Shown here: positions 1 through 9,949 of the stretch, piece by piece | How positions within the stretch are numbered: the first letter of the stretch is position 1 | Layout of the letters: each line of letters begins with the position of its first letter | From: an uncultured Bacteroidota bacterium | GTDB taxonomy: Bacteria > Bacteroidota > Bacteroidia > Flavobacteriales > Flavobacteriaceae | Assembly: GCA_902595555.1 (NCBI GenBank) | Contig: CACJQM010000001.1 | Span: 332,001 to 396,000, forward strand | Reading direction: 5' to 3' | DNA: 64,000 nt | Translations under genes and position numbers: made by a program | The notes under the pieces: generated by a model | Databases searched by the model: none | What the model saw: the letters and a program-made list of their open reading frames with translations, nothing else | What the model was told of the DNA's origin: nothing

Positions 1-834
1 AACGTCATCTCCAAAAGTATCCTTAATATCAGAGATAAGTTGATTCAATAATGAATCTTTAATTTTTACATCAACCGCCAGAAAGTTTGGTGCTATACAT
101 GTTTGACCACAATTTAAAAACTTCCCCCATATGACTCTCTTTGAAGTTGTTTTAAGAGATATGTTTTTATCGATTACACACGGATTATTTCCACCAAGCT
201 CCAAAGTCACAGGTGTGAGTGTTTTTGCCGCTTCTTTTGCTACAATTTTTCCTATTTCTGTACTTCCAGTAAAAAATATGTAATCCCAATTTAACTCCAA
301 AAGTTTTTGACCAATATCTGGACCTCCTGTTACGATATCAACATGACCTCTTTCAAAAGATTTTTCAATGACAAGCTTTAAGATATTTGTTGTATTTGGA
401 GAATGTTCAGAGGGCTTTAATACAACAGTGTTACCAGCCGATATTGCACCAATTATCGGAGAGATAGATAGTTGAAATGGGTAATTCCATGGGGAAATAT
501 TTAAAGTAACACCATATGGGCAAGGCAGGATATAGTCAGTTGATAAAAAATTAAAAAGAGAGGAAGATACTTTTCTTTTTTTTGACCATTTTTTAATTTT
601 TTTTAACACATAATTAATTTCATTATAAATAATACCAATTTCAGACATGTAGGACTCAGCTAAACTTTTTCCAAGGTCCTTGTTTAAGGCTTTAATAATT
701 TCATTCTCATGAAGTTGAATTTGCTTCTTTAACTTCTTTATGGAATTAATTCTGTAGGAAATATCAAGTGTGGCTTTAGATTCAAAAAATTTTTTTTGAC
801 TTTCAAAAACAAGAGAATATTTTTTACTTGACAT
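1..834 (-). CDS. Aldehyde dehydrogenase, N-terminal 278 residues (runs off the window)
   Basis: This is the N-terminal part of an NAD(P)-dependent aldehyde dehydrogenase that oxidises aldehydes to acids. The 278 visible codons run to the window edge. Visible motifs are SPWNYPFQ (about 114-121), the coenzyme-binding FTGSTEIG (188-195), the general-base glutamate in LELGG (E212) and the catalytic cysteine in GQTC (C246). The short N-terminus and the spacing resemble the class 3 / fatty aldehyde dehydrogenase branch; the true substrate cannot be read from the sequence. The ATG at 832-834 is the only sensible start. It faces away from ilvD across about 100 bases that also hold the ilv leader. Confidence 0.9.
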   Translation of the reverse strand, partial: MSSKKYSLVFESQKKFFESKATLDISYRINSIKKLKKQIQLHENEIIKALNKDLGKSLAESYMSEIGIIYNEINYVLKKIKKWSKKRKVSSSLFNFLSTDYILPCPYGVTLNISPWNYPFQLSISPIIGAISAGNTVVLKPSEHSPNTTNILKLVIEKSFERGHVDIVTGGPDIGQKLLELNWDYIFFTGSTEIGKIVAKEAAKTLTPVTLELGGNNPCVIDKNISLKTTSKRVIWGKFLNCGQTCIAPNFLAVDVKIKDSLLNQLISDIKDTFGDDV

Positions 835-883
835 TTTAAAAAATTAATTTTTCCAATATAATAAGATAATTTCTACTTTTTAT

Positions 884-940
884 ATGATAAACACTATATT
901 TACAATTCACTCCATGTTATATGGAGTTTTTTTTTATTAG
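884..940 (+). CDS. Putative 18-residue ilv leader peptide
   Basis: This is a short ORF, ATG to TAG, whose stop codon directly touches the ilvD start codon and is in the same frame. The encoded peptide is MINTIFTIHSMLYGVFFY: three isoleucines lie in the first eight residues, with leucine and valine later. Its second half is encoded by an intrinsic-terminator-like hairpin. A leader peptide holding the amino acids the operon makes, upstream of a terminator, is the classical arrangement of ribosome-mediated attenuation. This call rests only on position and composition; translation is not shown. Confidence 0.5.
   Translation: MINTIFTIHSMLYGVFFY
909..935 (+). terminator. Intrinsic terminator hairpin in the ilvD leader (attenuator candidate)
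   Basis: A 7-bp stem (ACTCCAT at 909-915 with ATGGAGT at 921-927) and a 5-base loop are followed by a run of nine T (927-935, the first also pairing). It points rightward. No rightward gene lies upstream in the window, since the neighbour on the left reads away, so it cannot be the end of another transcript. The T-run ends 5 bases before the ilvD ATG. The likely job is conditional termination before ilvD. Confidence 0.65.
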
Positions 941-2611
941 ATGGATTACAACAGATATAGTAAAGTAATTACTAAAAAAGGATCTCAACCAGCTGCCCAA
1001 GCAATGTTACATGCAATAGGCTTAACTAAAAAAGATTTTAATAAACCGTTTATTGGAATTGCTAGTACTGGATATGAAGGTAATCCGTGTAATATGCATT
1101 TAAACGAATTATCAATTCAAATAAAAAATAAAATTGATAGAGATGAGGCTGTTCCATTAATTTTTAACACAATTGGTATAAGTGATGGAATATCTATGGG
1201 AACTAGTGGTATGAAATATTCATTACCTTCGAGAGATATTATTGCTGACTCAATTGAATCCGTTGTTAACGGAATGTCATATGATTCACTTATTACCGTA
1301 GTAGGATGTGATAAGAATATGCCTGGTGCACTTATGGCAATGATTAGATTAAACAGACCATCAATACTTGTTTATGGTGGAACTATTTCTGCTGGCTGTT
1401 ATAAAGGAAAGAAACTTGATGTTGTTTCAGCTTTTGAAGCTTGGGGTGAAAAAGTTGCAGGAAAATTATCTGATGATGACTATGACAATATTATAAGTAA
1501 AGCATGTCCTGGCCCAGGTGCTTGTGGGGGAATGTATACTGCAAATACAATGTCGTCAGCTATTGAAGCAATGGGTATGTCACTTCCATACAATTCATCA
1601 AACCCTGCAACTAGTCAGAACAAATTAAACGAAAAAACTAAAATTTCTAAATCAATAATAAATTTAATTAAACAAGATATTAAACCAAGTGATATTCTAT
1701 CAAAGAAGTCAATTGAAAATGCGGTACGTTTAATAACAATTCTTGGTGGATCAACTAATGCTGTATTACATATACTTGCAATTTGTAAAACAGCTAATAT
1801 TGATTTTAAGATTGATGATTTTCAAAGAATATCTGATGAAACTCCTTTTTTGGCAAATCTAAAACCAAGTGGAAAATATTTAATGGAAGATCTTCATGAA
1901 ATTGGTGGAGTCCCAGCTGTTATGAAGTTTATGATGGATAATGGTTTACTACATGAAGACTGTTTAACTGTAACTGGAAAAACTATTAAAGAAAATTTAA
2001 AAAATGTTGAATCTTTTGATTTCAATCAAGATATAATCAGGCCAATAGATAATCCAATCAAAGCATCAGGTCACATACGTATATTGTACGGAAATCTAGC
2101 ATCTGAAGGTTCTGTTGCAAAGATTACTGGAAAGGAAGGTCTAGTATTTAAAGGAAAAGCAAATGTGTTTAATTGTGAAGATGATGCTAATGATGCAATA
2201 AAGAGTAATTCAATAAGTAAGGGTGATGTGATAGTAATAAGATATGAGGGGCCTGTAGGTGGTCCTGGTATGCCTGAGATGCTTAAACCAACATCAGCAA
2301 TTATGGGTGCTGGTTTAGGAAATGATGTAGCATTAATTACTGATGGTAGGTTTTCCGGGGGAACACATGGATTTGTTGTTGGTCATATTTCACCTGAAGC
2401 AGCTAAAGGTGGGGTACTGGCTCTTGTGAAAAACGGGGATGAAATTGTGATTGATGCAGAAAAAAATGAAATTAATGTTAATATTGACAAAAAAGAACTT
2501 GAAATTAGAAAAAAACTATGGGTTAAACCAGATTTAAAATTTAAATCCGGAATTTTGTATAAATATTCTAAACTTGTTTCAAGTGCATCCAGTGGTTGTG
2601 TAACAGATTAA
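941..2611 (+). CDS. ilvD: Dihydroxy-acid dehydratase
   Basis: Cytosolic Fe-S enzyme that dehydrates 2,3-dihydroxy-3-methyl(iso)valerate to the 2-keto acids that precede valine and isoleucine. At 556 residues it is the usual length. The three cysteines expected to bind the cluster are visible: C50 (GNPC), C123 (GCDKNMPG) and C195 (GPGACGGMY). The C-terminal family block with [11 protein letters not shown] is intact. It is the first structural gene of ilvD-ilvB-ilvN-ilvC-gapN, with 9 bases to ilvB. The start codon directly follows the stop of the 18-codon leader ORF, so translation may be coupled and transcription is probably attenuated. Confidence 0.97.
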   Translation: MDYNRYSKVITKKGSQPAAQAMLHAIGLTKKDFNKPFIGIASTGYEGNPCNMHLNELSIQIKNKIDRDEAVPLIFNTIGISDGISMGTSGMKYSLPSRDIIADSIESVVNGMSYDSLITVVGCDKNMPGALMAMIRLNRPSILVYGGTISAGCYKGKKLDVVSAFEAWGEKVAGKLSDDDYDNIISKACPGPGACGGMYTANTMSSAIEAMGMSLPYNSSNPATSQNKLNEKTKISKSIINLIKQDIKPSDILSKKSIENAVRLITILGGSTNAVLHILAICKTANIDFKIDDFQRISDETPFLANLKPSGKYLMEDLHEIGGVPAVMKFMMDNGLLHEDCLTVTGKTIKENLKNVESFDFNQDIIRPIDNPIKASGHIRILYGNLASEGSVAKITGKEGLVFKGKANVFNCEDDANDAIKSNSISKGDVIVIRYEGPVGGPGMPEMLKPTSAIMGAGLGNDVALITDGRFSGGTHGFVVGHISPEAAKGGVLALVKNGDEIVIDAEKNEINVNIDKKELEIRKKLWVKPDLKFKSGILYKYSKLVSSASSGCVTD

Positions 2612-2620
2612 ATTATTGAT

Positions 2621-4312
2621 GTGAAAAATATATCAGGCGCAGAAGCTGTAATTCGTTGTTTAATTAAAGAAAATGTTGATGTTTTGTTTGGTTATCCTGG
2701 TGGTGCTATTATGCCAGTTTACGACGAATTGTATAAATTTCAAGATAAGGTACATCACATATTAACAAGACATGAACAAGGCGCAACTCATGCAGCTCAA
2801 GGATATGCTAGATCTTCTGGAAAAGTTGGAGTAGCTATCGCAACCTCTGGCCCAGGGGCTACGAATCTTGTCACAGGAATAGCTGATGCACAAATTGATT
2901 CGACGCCAATGGTCTGTATAACAGGTCAAGTAGCATCATCATTACTAGGTTCAGATGCATTTCAAGAGACTGATATAATTGGTATTTCCACACCCGTTAC
3001 TAAATGGAATTATCAGATAACAAAAGCTTCTGAGATATCAGAAATATTTGCTAAAGCATTTTACATTGCTAAATCTGGTCGTCCTGGTCCTGTTTTAATT
3101 GATATAACAAAGGATGCACAGTTCGAGTTAATTGAAAGTTTTGAATACAAAAAGTGTAAGAATATTAGAAGCTATTTTTCTGTTCCAGAAACAGACCCTG
3201 AGAGTCTAAAAAATGCAGCAGAATTAATTAATAAAGCTAAAAAACCATTCATAGTTTGGGGTCAAGGAGTTATTCTTGGAAATGCTGAATCTGAATTTAT
3301 AAAATTTATTGAGAAAACTGGAATACCAGCTGCATGGACTATACTAGGCTTGTCTGCAGTCCCGACCGAACATCCACTAAATGTTGGAATGGTGGGTATG
3401 CATGGAAATTATGGTCCAAATGTATTGACTAATGAGTGTGATTTACTAATAGCTGTTGGAATGAGGTTTGATGACAGAGTAACTGGAAACCTAAACTCCT
3501 ATGCAAAACAGGCAAAAATTATTCATTTTGAGATTGATCCAGCTGAAGTAAATAAAAATGTAATTGCTGATGTTGCTGTTCTAGGTAACGTTAAGGATAC
3601 ACTTAATGATATTTTAAAATTTTTAGACAAGAACAATCATAAGAATTGGATTGCTAAGTTTGGAGAGTTTTATGAAATTGAGTTTGATAAAGTTATAGAT
3701 AGAGAATATAATAAAAAAAGTGGTGGGCTTTCCATGGCAGAGGTAATAAAAAGTATAAATGATAACACAAATGGTGAATCTATTTTAGTTACTGACGTAG
3801 GACAACATCAAATGGTTGCCTGCAGATATACAAAATTCAATCAAAGTAAATCTAATATAACCTCAGGAGGTCTCGGCACAATGGGATTTGCACTACCAGC
3901 TGCATTTGGTGCTAAAATTGGAGATCCTGACAGGGAAGTGATTGCAGTAATTGGAGATGGTGGTTTTCAAATGACAATACAAGAGTTAGGAACAATTTTT
4001 CAAAGTGAAGCTGCAGTTAAAATTGTTATTTTAAACAATAACTTTTTAGGTATGGTTAGACAATGGCAGCAGTTATTTTTTGATAAAAGATATGCATCAA
4101 CTGAAATGATTAACCCTGATTTTGTTGCAATTGCTAAAGGTTATTTTATTGAAGCAAAAAAAGTTGAAAAAAGAGAAAAACTAAATGATGAAATAAAGAA
4201 GATGATAGAACACAAGGGCCCATACTTACTTGAAGTTATAATTGAAAAAGAAGATAATGTATTTCCTATGATTCCCTCTGGATCATCAGTATCGGATGTA
4301 AGATTAGAATAA
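2621..4312 (+). CDS. ilvB: Acetolactate synthase, large (catalytic) subunit
   Basis: ThDP- and FAD-dependent enzyme that condenses two pyruvates, or pyruvate and 2-ketobutyrate, into acetohydroxy acids, the first shared step of branched-chain amino acid synthesis. Of 563 residues, the N-terminal ThDP domain carries the activating glutamate in RHEQGATHAA (E52), and the C-terminal ThDP domain carries the GDGGFQMT motif near residue 445 followed by the NNN block. The start is GTG at 2621, 9 bases after ilvD; this gives the standard N-terminus (ISGAEAVIRCL). The stop overlaps the ilvN ATG by one base, as expected for equimolar subunits. Confidence 0.97.
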   Translation: MKNISGAEAVIRCLIKENVDVLFGYPGGAIMPVYDELYKFQDKVHHILTRHEQGATHAAQGYARSSGKVGVAIATSGPGATNLVTGIADAQIDSTPMVCITGQVASSLLGSDAFQETDIIGISTPVTKWNYQITKASEISEIFAKAFYIAKSGRPGPVLIDITKDAQFELIESFEYKKCKNIRSYFSVPETDPESLKNAAELINKAKKPFIVWGQGVILGNAESEFIKFIEKTGIPAAWTILGLSAVPTEHPLNVGMVGMHGNYGPNVLTNECDLLIAVGMRFDDRVTGNLNSYAKQAKIIHFEIDPAEVNKNVIADVAVLGNVKDTLNDILKFLDKNNHKNWIAKFGEFYEIEFDKVIDREYNKKSGGLSMAEVIKSINDNTNGESILVTDVGQHQMVACRYTKFNQSKSNITSGGLGTMGFALPAAFGAKIGDPDREVIAVIGDGGFQMTIQELGTIFQSEAAVKIVILNNNFLGMVRQWQQLFFDKRYASTEMINPDFVAIAKGYFIEAKKVEKREKLNDEIKKMIEHKGPYLLEVIIEKEDNVFPMIPSGSSVSDVRLE

Positions 4313-4839
4313 TGAAAAAAACAAAGTTTACTATATCTATATACACAGAAAATAACGTTGGGCTCTTAAATAGAATATCCGCAATTTTCCTTAAAAGACA
4401 TATTAATATTAGAAGTGTTACATCATCAGAGTCAGAGATATCAAATATTTATAGATTTATAATTGTTGTTAAGGTTGATAACGAGCAGATTGTAAAGCTT
4501 GTAAAACAAATTGAAAAACAGATTGAAGTAATTGCTGCTTTTTATCATACAGACGAAGAGACTATTTTTTTAGAAACTGCACTTTACAAAGTAAAATCAA
4601 AATCATTGTTTAATGAAAGACAAATACAAAACATTATTAAAGAAAGTAGGGCTAATATAGTTACTGTAAAACCTGAATATTTTGTAATTGAAAAGACTGG
4701 ATGGAGAGAAGAAACCGAAGATTTATATAATAAATTAAAAAAATATGGATTATTGCAATTTGTTCGTTCAGGAAGAATATCAGTTTCAAAGAAATCAATG
4801 GAAATAACAAAATTTTTAAAATCAAATAAGAATGACTAA
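4312..4839 (+). CDS. ilvN: Acetolactate synthase, small (regulatory) subunit
   Basis: This is the regulatory partner of IlvB. The N-terminal ACT domain (about residues 5-80, beginning [17 protein letters not shown]) binds branched-chain amino acids for feedback inhibition, and a C-terminal small-subunit domain follows (to residue 175). The length is normal for Bacteroidota. It overlaps ilvB by one base and ilvC by eight bases, a strong sign of co-translation in the operon. Confidence 0.95.
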   Translation: MKKTKFTISIYTENNVGLLNRISAIFLKRHINIRSVTSSESEISNIYRFIIVVKVDNEQIVKLVKQIEKQIEVIAAFYHTDEETIFLETALYKVKSKSLFNERQIQNIIKESRANIVTVKPEYFVIEKTGWREETEDLYNKLKKYGLLQFVRSGRISVSKKSMEITKFLKSNKND

Positions 4840-6298
4840 TTATTATAATTCACTAAACAACGAAGAAAAACAATCTCAGTTAGGAAAGTGTAGATTTATG
4901 AAGTCTGAAGAGTTTTCAGATGGGGTTAATGTTTTAATAGACAAAAAAATAGTTATTATTGGATGCGGAGCTCAAGGCTTAAATCAGGGTTTAAATATGA
5001 GAGACTCTGGATTGGATATATCTTATGTGTTAAGACAATCATCTATAGATAATAAAAATGAATCATTTTTAAATGCATCTAATAATAAATTTAATGTTGG
5101 TACATATAGCGATCTAATTCCAAATGCAGATATGGTAATTAATCTCACACCTGATAAAAATCATACTCAAGTTATCAATGAAGTTATGCCTCTTATGAAG
5201 GAGAACTCGATCCTATCATATTCACATGGTTTTAACATTGTTGAGGAAGGGTTAAAAATTAGAGAAGATATAACAGTAATTATGGTTGCTCCAAAGTGTC
5301 CTGGAACAGAGGTTAGGGAAGAGTATTTAAGAGGATTCGGAGTTCCAACACTTATAGCAGTTCATCCACCAAATGATCCAAACGGAGATGGATTGGATTA
5401 CGCTAAAGCTTATGCAGTTGCAACTGGTGGTCATCGAGCAGGAGTCTTGGAATCATCGTTTGTTGCTGAAGTTAAATCTGATTTAATGGGAGAACAAACA
5501 ATTTTATGTGGAGTATTACAGTCAGGATCAATTTTATGTTTTAATAAAATGATTGAGATTGGTTTTGATAGTGGTTTTTCATCAAAGTTGATTCAATTCG
5601 GTTGGGAAACAATCACTGAAGAATTAAAACATAATGGTATTAATGGTATGTTAGCTAGATTAGATGATGATTCAAGATATTTAGTACATACCCTTTCTGA
5701 AGAATTAAAAGAGATTTTAACCCCATTATTCAAACATCACATGAAAAATATTTTAGATGGAACTTTTTCAAAGGACATGATGGAAGATTGGGTAAATGAT
5801 GATGTGAAGCTTCTTAACTGGAGAAGAGAAACTGGTTTGACTGATTTTGAAAAGTCCTCTGTATCAGATATTGAAATTTCTAATCAAGATTACTTTGAAA
5901 AAGGAATATTAATGATTGCTTTTGTTAAGTCAGGTGTTGAATTAGCATTCGAAACGATGTTAGACAATGGAATAATTGATGAGTCAGCATATTATGAATC
6001 TCTTCATGAACTTCCTTTGATCGCAAATCTTGTTGCAAGAAAAAAATTATTTGAAATGAATAGAATTATTTCAGATACAGCTGAATATGGATGTTATTTA
6101 TTTAACAACGAATGTGTGCCTTTACTTAATGATTTTATGTTAAAAATTAATAATCATCATATAGGCTCAAAACCTAATGGTATAGAAATTGATAGCAATA
6201 AGCTATATGAATATGATTTAAAAACAAAGAATCATAGGATTGAAAAAATTGGTATTATTCTAAGAAAAAACATGAGTAATATGAAAAAATTAAAATAG
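4832..6298 (+). CDS. ilvC: Ketol-acid reductoisomerase, class II
   Basis: NADPH- and Mg-dependent enzyme that isomerises and reduces acetohydroxy acids to dihydroxy acids. The Rossmann motif GCGAQG sits near residues 44-49. At 488 residues it is the long class II form with duplicated C-terminal helical domain, rather than the roughly 330-residue class I form. It starts inside the 3' end of ilvN (8-base overlap). With ilvD and ilvBN it covers the shared steps from pyruvate to the 2-keto acids; the final transaminase (ilvE) and threonine deaminase (ilvA) are not in this window. Confidence 0.96.
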   Translation: MTNYYNSLNNEEKQSQLGKCRFMKSEEFSDGVNVLIDKKIVIIGCGAQGLNQGLNMRDSGLDISYVLRQSSIDNKNESFLNASNNKFNVGTYSDLIPNADMVINLTPDKNHTQVINEVMPLMKENSILSYSHGFNIVEEGLKIREDITVIMVAPKCPGTEVREEYLRGFGVPTLIAVHPPNDPNGDGLDYAKAYAVATGGHRAGVLESSFVAEVKSDLMGEQTILCGVLQSGSILCFNKMIEIGFDSGFSSKLIQFGWETITEELKHNGINGMLARLDDDSRYLVHTLSEELKEILTPLFKHHMKNILDGTFSKDMMEDWVNDDVKLLNWRRETGLTDFEKSSVSDIEISNQDYFEKGILMIAFVKSGVELAFETMLDNGIIDESAYYESLHELPLIANLVARKKLFEMNRIISDTAEYGCYLFNNECVPLLNDFMLKINNHHIGSKPNGIEIDSNKLYEYDLKTKNHRIEKIGIILRKNMSNMKKLK

Positions 6299-6305
6299 TA
6301 TTAAC

Positions 6306-7889
6306 ATGAACCAAAATATCCCAGAAAAATATAGATTAAATTCTCCCATTCATCATGACACATACTTAATTGATGGTAAAATTGGTAAATGGAATGGTGA
6401 ATTTACTGAAGTTATATCAACATTGCTGGCAAACGAAGATGATGATAAATATATAACTCTAGGTGATTCTCCAAAAATGGATAAAAAACATGCATTATTG
6501 GCTCTTGAAGCAGCTGATAAAGCATATTCAAATGGTACTGGTACCTGGCCAACTATGAAAGTATATGAAAGAATTAATTGTATGCAAAAATTTGTTGAAT
6601 TAATGGTTTTGAAAAGGGATGAGGTAGTGAAACTTTTAATGTGGGAAATTGGCAAAAACCTTAAAGATTCTGAAAAGGAGTTTGACAGAACAGTTGATTA
6701 CATAAATGAAACAATCAAGGAGTATAAGAAAATTGACCGTGATGGAGCATTTTTTCATAACAATTCTGGGGTAAGAGCATTAATAAGAAGGGGGCCATTG
6801 GGTGTTGTTTTGTGTCTTGGTCCATATAACTACCCTTTAAACGAAACATTTGCTTTACTCATTCCTGCTATAATAATGGGCAACACAGCTATTTTCAAAC
6901 CTGCAAAGCATGGTGTATTATTAATAGCTCCTTTACTTGAAGCATTTAAGAAATCATTTCCACCAGGTGTGGTCAATATTGTATTTGGTCGAGGAAGAGA
7001 AATTGCTGCCCCAATAATGGAAACAGGAAAAATTAACGTTCTTGCGTTAATTGGACATAGTTCATCTGCTATCTCACTTCAGGATTTGCATCCTCAAAAA
7101 AACAGGTTGAGGCTAGTACTTGGTTTGGAAGCAAAAAATCCAGCGATAATTATGGATGATGCAGATCTTGAACTCACAGTCAATGAATGTCTAAATGGTT
7201 CACTTTCATACAATGGACAAAGATGTACAGCAATAAAAGTTATTTATGTTCATGAAAAAATTAAAGAAAAGTTTCTGAAGAAATTTTGTGATAGTGTGGA
7301 TTCCTTAAAATTAGGTTTACCATGGGAAAACACATTACTTACACCTCTTCCAGAACCAAATAAGCCAAAATATATTATTGAGTTAATTGATGATGCTACA
7401 TCAAAAGGAGCTAAGATCATTAACAAAAATGGTGGTAAAAAATTTAAAAACTTTGTTTTTCCAGCTGTTTTGTATCCAGTATCTGAGGATATGGATGTTT
7501 ATAAAGAAGAGCAATTTGGACCAGTTATTCCAGTAATTTCATTTTCAGATATTAATACCCCAATTAATTTTATGGCTGACTCTAACTATGGACAACAGGT
7601 TAGCTTATTTGGAAATTCAGAAGAAAAACTAGGCCCAATTATTGATTCTTTAGTAAACCTGGTTTGTAGAGTAAATTTAAATAGCTCATGTCAAAGAGGA
7701 CCTGATGTTTATCCATTTACAGGCAGAAAAGACTCCGCGGTAGCTACCTTGAGTGTTCATGATGCTCTAAGATCATTTTCAATAAGAACTTTTGTCGCCT
7801 CTAAAGACAATCCAACTAACAAAAATATACTTAGAAAACTGATAGATAATAAAAAGTCAAATTTCATAAGAACAGATTATTATCTGTAA
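6306..7889 (+). CDS. gapN: NADP-dependent non-phosphorylating glyceraldehyde-3-phosphate dehydrogenase
   Basis: This is an aldehyde dehydrogenase superfamily protein of the GapN branch, oxidising glyceraldehyde-3-phosphate directly to 3-phosphoglycerate with production of NADPH. Its 527 residues include [12 protein letters not shown], the general-base glutamate in LGLEAKNP (E275, in place of the usual LELGG) and the nucleophile in GQRCTAIK (C307). It lies 7 bases behind ilvC on the same strand, with no terminator or promoter between them, so it is probably read with the ilv genes. Substrate assignment comes from family resemblance. The 3' end is 3 bases from the convergent dnaN. Confidence 0.85.
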   Translation: MNQNIPEKYRLNSPIHHDTYLIDGKIGKWNGEFTEVISTLLANEDDDKYITLGDSPKMDKKHALLALEAADKAYSNGTGTWPTMKVYERINCMQKFVELMVLKRDEVVKLLMWEIGKNLKDSEKEFDRTVDYINETIKEYKKIDRDGAFFHNNSGVRALIRRGPLGVVLCLGPYNYPLNETFALLIPAIIMGNTAIFKPAKHGVLLIAPLLEAFKKSFPPGVVNIVFGRGREIAAPIMETGKINVLALIGHSSSAISLQDLHPQKNRLRLVLGLEAKNPAIIMDDADLELTVNECLNGSLSYNGQRCTAIKVIYVHEKIKEKFLKKFCDSVDSLKLGLPWENTLLTPLPEPNKPKYIIELIDDATSKGAKIINKNGGKKFKNFVFPAVLYPVSEDMDVYKEEQFGPVIPVISFSDINTPINFMADSNYGQQVSLFGNSEEKLGPIIDSLVNLVCRVNLNSSCQRGPDVYPFTGRKDSAVATLSVHDALRSFSIRTFVASKDNPTNKNILRKLIDNKKSNFIRTDYYL

Positions 7890-7892
7890 CTA

Positions 7893-9005
7893 TTAGTTTA
7901 GCATAATTGGCATTACGAGCATTGTAATATCCTCGTTTTCATTACTTTGATGAACTGGAGAAATTAATCCTGCTCTGTTTGGAGATGATAATTCAATTTT
8001 TACTGAGTCAGAGGATAAATTATTCAGCATTTCAACAATAAATCTTGAATTAAAACCTATTGCTATATCATCACCATTATAATTACATTCCAAAGTTTCT
8101 TCTGCTTTATTATTAAAATCCAAGTCTTCAGCTGTAATTTGTAAAAGATTTCCTTTTATTTCAAACTTGACTTGATTCGTAGTCTTACTTGAAAATATAC
8201 TGGCTCTTTTGGTTGAACTTAACAATTGAGCCCTATCAATCTCAAGGACATTGGGGTTTTCCTTTGGGATAACAGCTTCATAGTTTGGAAATTTACCATC
8301 GATAAGTCTGCATGTTAGTTTAAAAGTTGAAAATTTAAAAATTGCATTTGTATTATTGAATAAAACTTTTACTTCAGACTTTTTTTCTGGCACAATAGAC
8401 TTTAAGATATTTAGAGGTTTATTCGGTACAATAAATTCAATTGAAGTTTTAGAATTAATATCATTTCTTACATATTTGACTAGCTTATGAGCATCAGTTG
8501 CAACAAAACAAGATCCTTCAGAGTTAATTTGAAAAAACACGCCAGACATAACTGGTCGTAAATCATCATTTCCCGATGCAAAAATGGTTGAATTGATAAT
8601 ATTCAAAAGAACTTGTGAATCAAAATCAATTTCAGAGGCATCTTCCAAAATTACGGACTTAGGAAATTCATCCCCATTCATATATGAAAGCGCATATTTT
8701 CCATTATTGGAATTAATTTCAAGAATATTATTTTCCAAAGAGAAAGTTAAGGGCTGTTCGGGGAGTGATTTTAACACATCTAATAGCAACTTTGCAGGAA
8801 TAGCTACTTTTGTAATGATTGTTGACTCTATTAAAATTTTAGATGATAGAGTAGTCTCTAAATCTGATGATGTAATAGTTAGGTCATTATTATTTATATC
8901 AAACAAAAAATTATCTAAAATTGGGAGTGTATTATTTGTGTTTAAAATTGACCCTAGTATTTGTAGGTTCTTAAGTAATTCTGAGGAAGATATAATGAAT
9001 TTCAT
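7893..9005 (-). CDS. dnaN: DNA polymerase III beta subunit (sliding clamp)
   Basis: Ring-shaped processivity clamp of the replicative polymerase. Its 370 residues match the family, which consists of three repeated clamp domains. The N-terminus (MKFIISSSELLKNLQ) and the C-terminal block ending MLVMPIML are typical. It is not beside dnaA here, as is common in Bacteroidota. A box TATCTTTA (9012-9019, left strand), one base off TAnnTTTG, lies 6 bases upstream of the ATG and may be its promoter. It follows the DUF62 gene by 54 bases on the same strand. Confidence 0.96.
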   Translation of the reverse strand: MKFIISSSELLKNLQILGSILNTNNTLPILDNFLFDINNNDLTITSSDLETTLSSKILIESTIITKVAIPAKLLLDVLKSLPEQPLTFSLENNILEINSNNGKYALSYMNGDEFPKSVILEDASEIDFDSQVLLNIINSTIFASGNDDLRPVMSGVFFQINSEGSCFVATDAHKLVKYVRNDINSKTSIEFIVPNKPLNILKSIVPEKKSEVKVLFNNTNAIFKFSTFKLTCRLIDGKFPNYEAVIPKENPNVLEIDRAQLLSSTKRASIFSSKTTNQVKFEIKGNLLQITAEDLDFNNKAEETLECNYNGDDIAIGFNSRFIVEMLNNLSSDSVKIELSSPNRAGLISPVHQSNENEDITMLVMPIMLN

Positions 9006-9059
9006 ATAATCTAAAGATATCGTAAAAGAATATTATTATAAAATTTATTTATTAACATT

Positions 9060-9884
9060 TTAATTGTCAAATACGATTGAAATATTATCTCCATAACTCA
9101 ACCCAAAAAGAGAATTTGCACCTCCACTTGTAACTGGATTACTTTTGTATATTGATAATTCTAAATGACCTGAAGAATTAAAGAGTGCAATTTTTTTTCC
9201 ATCTTCTTCTCTATATTTTTTTTCTTTAGAAAAATCTATAGCTTCAGAGTATGAATTAAATATTTTATTAAACTTAACATTCCTAGCATTAATTGTAAAA
9301 TTTCTCGATGAAGAAAATTTGTCAAAAAAATCCTTTGTAACATTCGTTATTACATTTCCATAATTATCAATATAAATAACACTACACAACAATTCGTTTT
9401 TTGATTTTTCTATTATTTTTAAATCGATTAGTTCTTTTATCTTTTCAATTGGTTTTCCAATCAAATTTAAGTGACCCCCTCTGTAAATGTGTGAAGCCAC
9501 TTTAACAAATGTGTCGATTGTAGATAAATTAAAAGAATCGCTAATATTAATTTCATATACATCGTTAGGTTTTATATTATTGGAAATTAATGATGTAATT
9601 CCATTGTCTGCACATATAAAAAAATGTTCATCCATATGAACAACCAAATGTGACTGATCAGGGTTTTTTTCAGCATCAATATTAATAATATGAATTGATC
9701 CTCTTGGAAAATTTTGATAAGCATTTTTAATCACATAAGCACCTTCAATTATATTAAAGGGTGAGATTTCATGAGATATGTCTATAATTTTAGGATTATC
9801 AAGTTCAATATTTAATAAACCCTTGATTTTTGAAACATGAAAATCCTTTATACCAAAGTCTGTAGTAAGCGTAATTATTGACAT
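9060..9884 (-). CDS. SAM hydroxide adenosyltransferase family protein (DUF62)
   Basis: Member of the family that includes fluorinases and chlorinases; ordinary bacterial members hydrolyse S-adenosylmethionine to adenosine and methionine. It has 274 residues. The N-terminal TLTTDFGIKD and the DISHEISPFNI block are the diagnostic active-site regions, and the C-terminal domain is complete. Nothing in the sequence indicates halide use, so hydrolase activity is the safer inference. It is divergent from phoH across about 65 bases, a neighbourhood I recall from other flavobacteria. Confidence 0.85.
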   Translation of the reverse strand: MSIITLTTDFGIKDFHVSKIKGLLNIELDNPKIIDISHEISPFNIIEGAYVIKNAYQNFPRGSIHIINIDAEKNPDQSHLVVHMDEHFFICADNGITSLISNNIKPNDVYEINISDSFNLSTIDTFVKVASHIYRGGHLNLIGKPIEKIKELIDLKIIEKSKNELLCSVIYIDNYGNVITNVTKDFFDKFSSSRNFTINARNVKFNKIFNSYSEAIDFSKEKKYREEDGKKIALFNSSGHLELSIYKSNPVTSGGANSLFGLSYGDNISIVFDN

Positions 9885-9949
9885 ATATTAACTTTACGAT
9901 AATATTTATTTCATAAATTTACTTAATTACAAAATTATCTAGTTTCTTT

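Noticed and set aside
8584-9009. A 141-codon open frame opposite dnaN
   Set aside because: It is a shadow of the clamp gene with no family features; stop-poor antisense frames are common here.
9060-9884. DUF62 protein as a halogenase
   Set aside because: The family includes fluorinase and chlorinase, but most members hydrolyse SAM with water, and no accessory halogen-metabolism genes are present.
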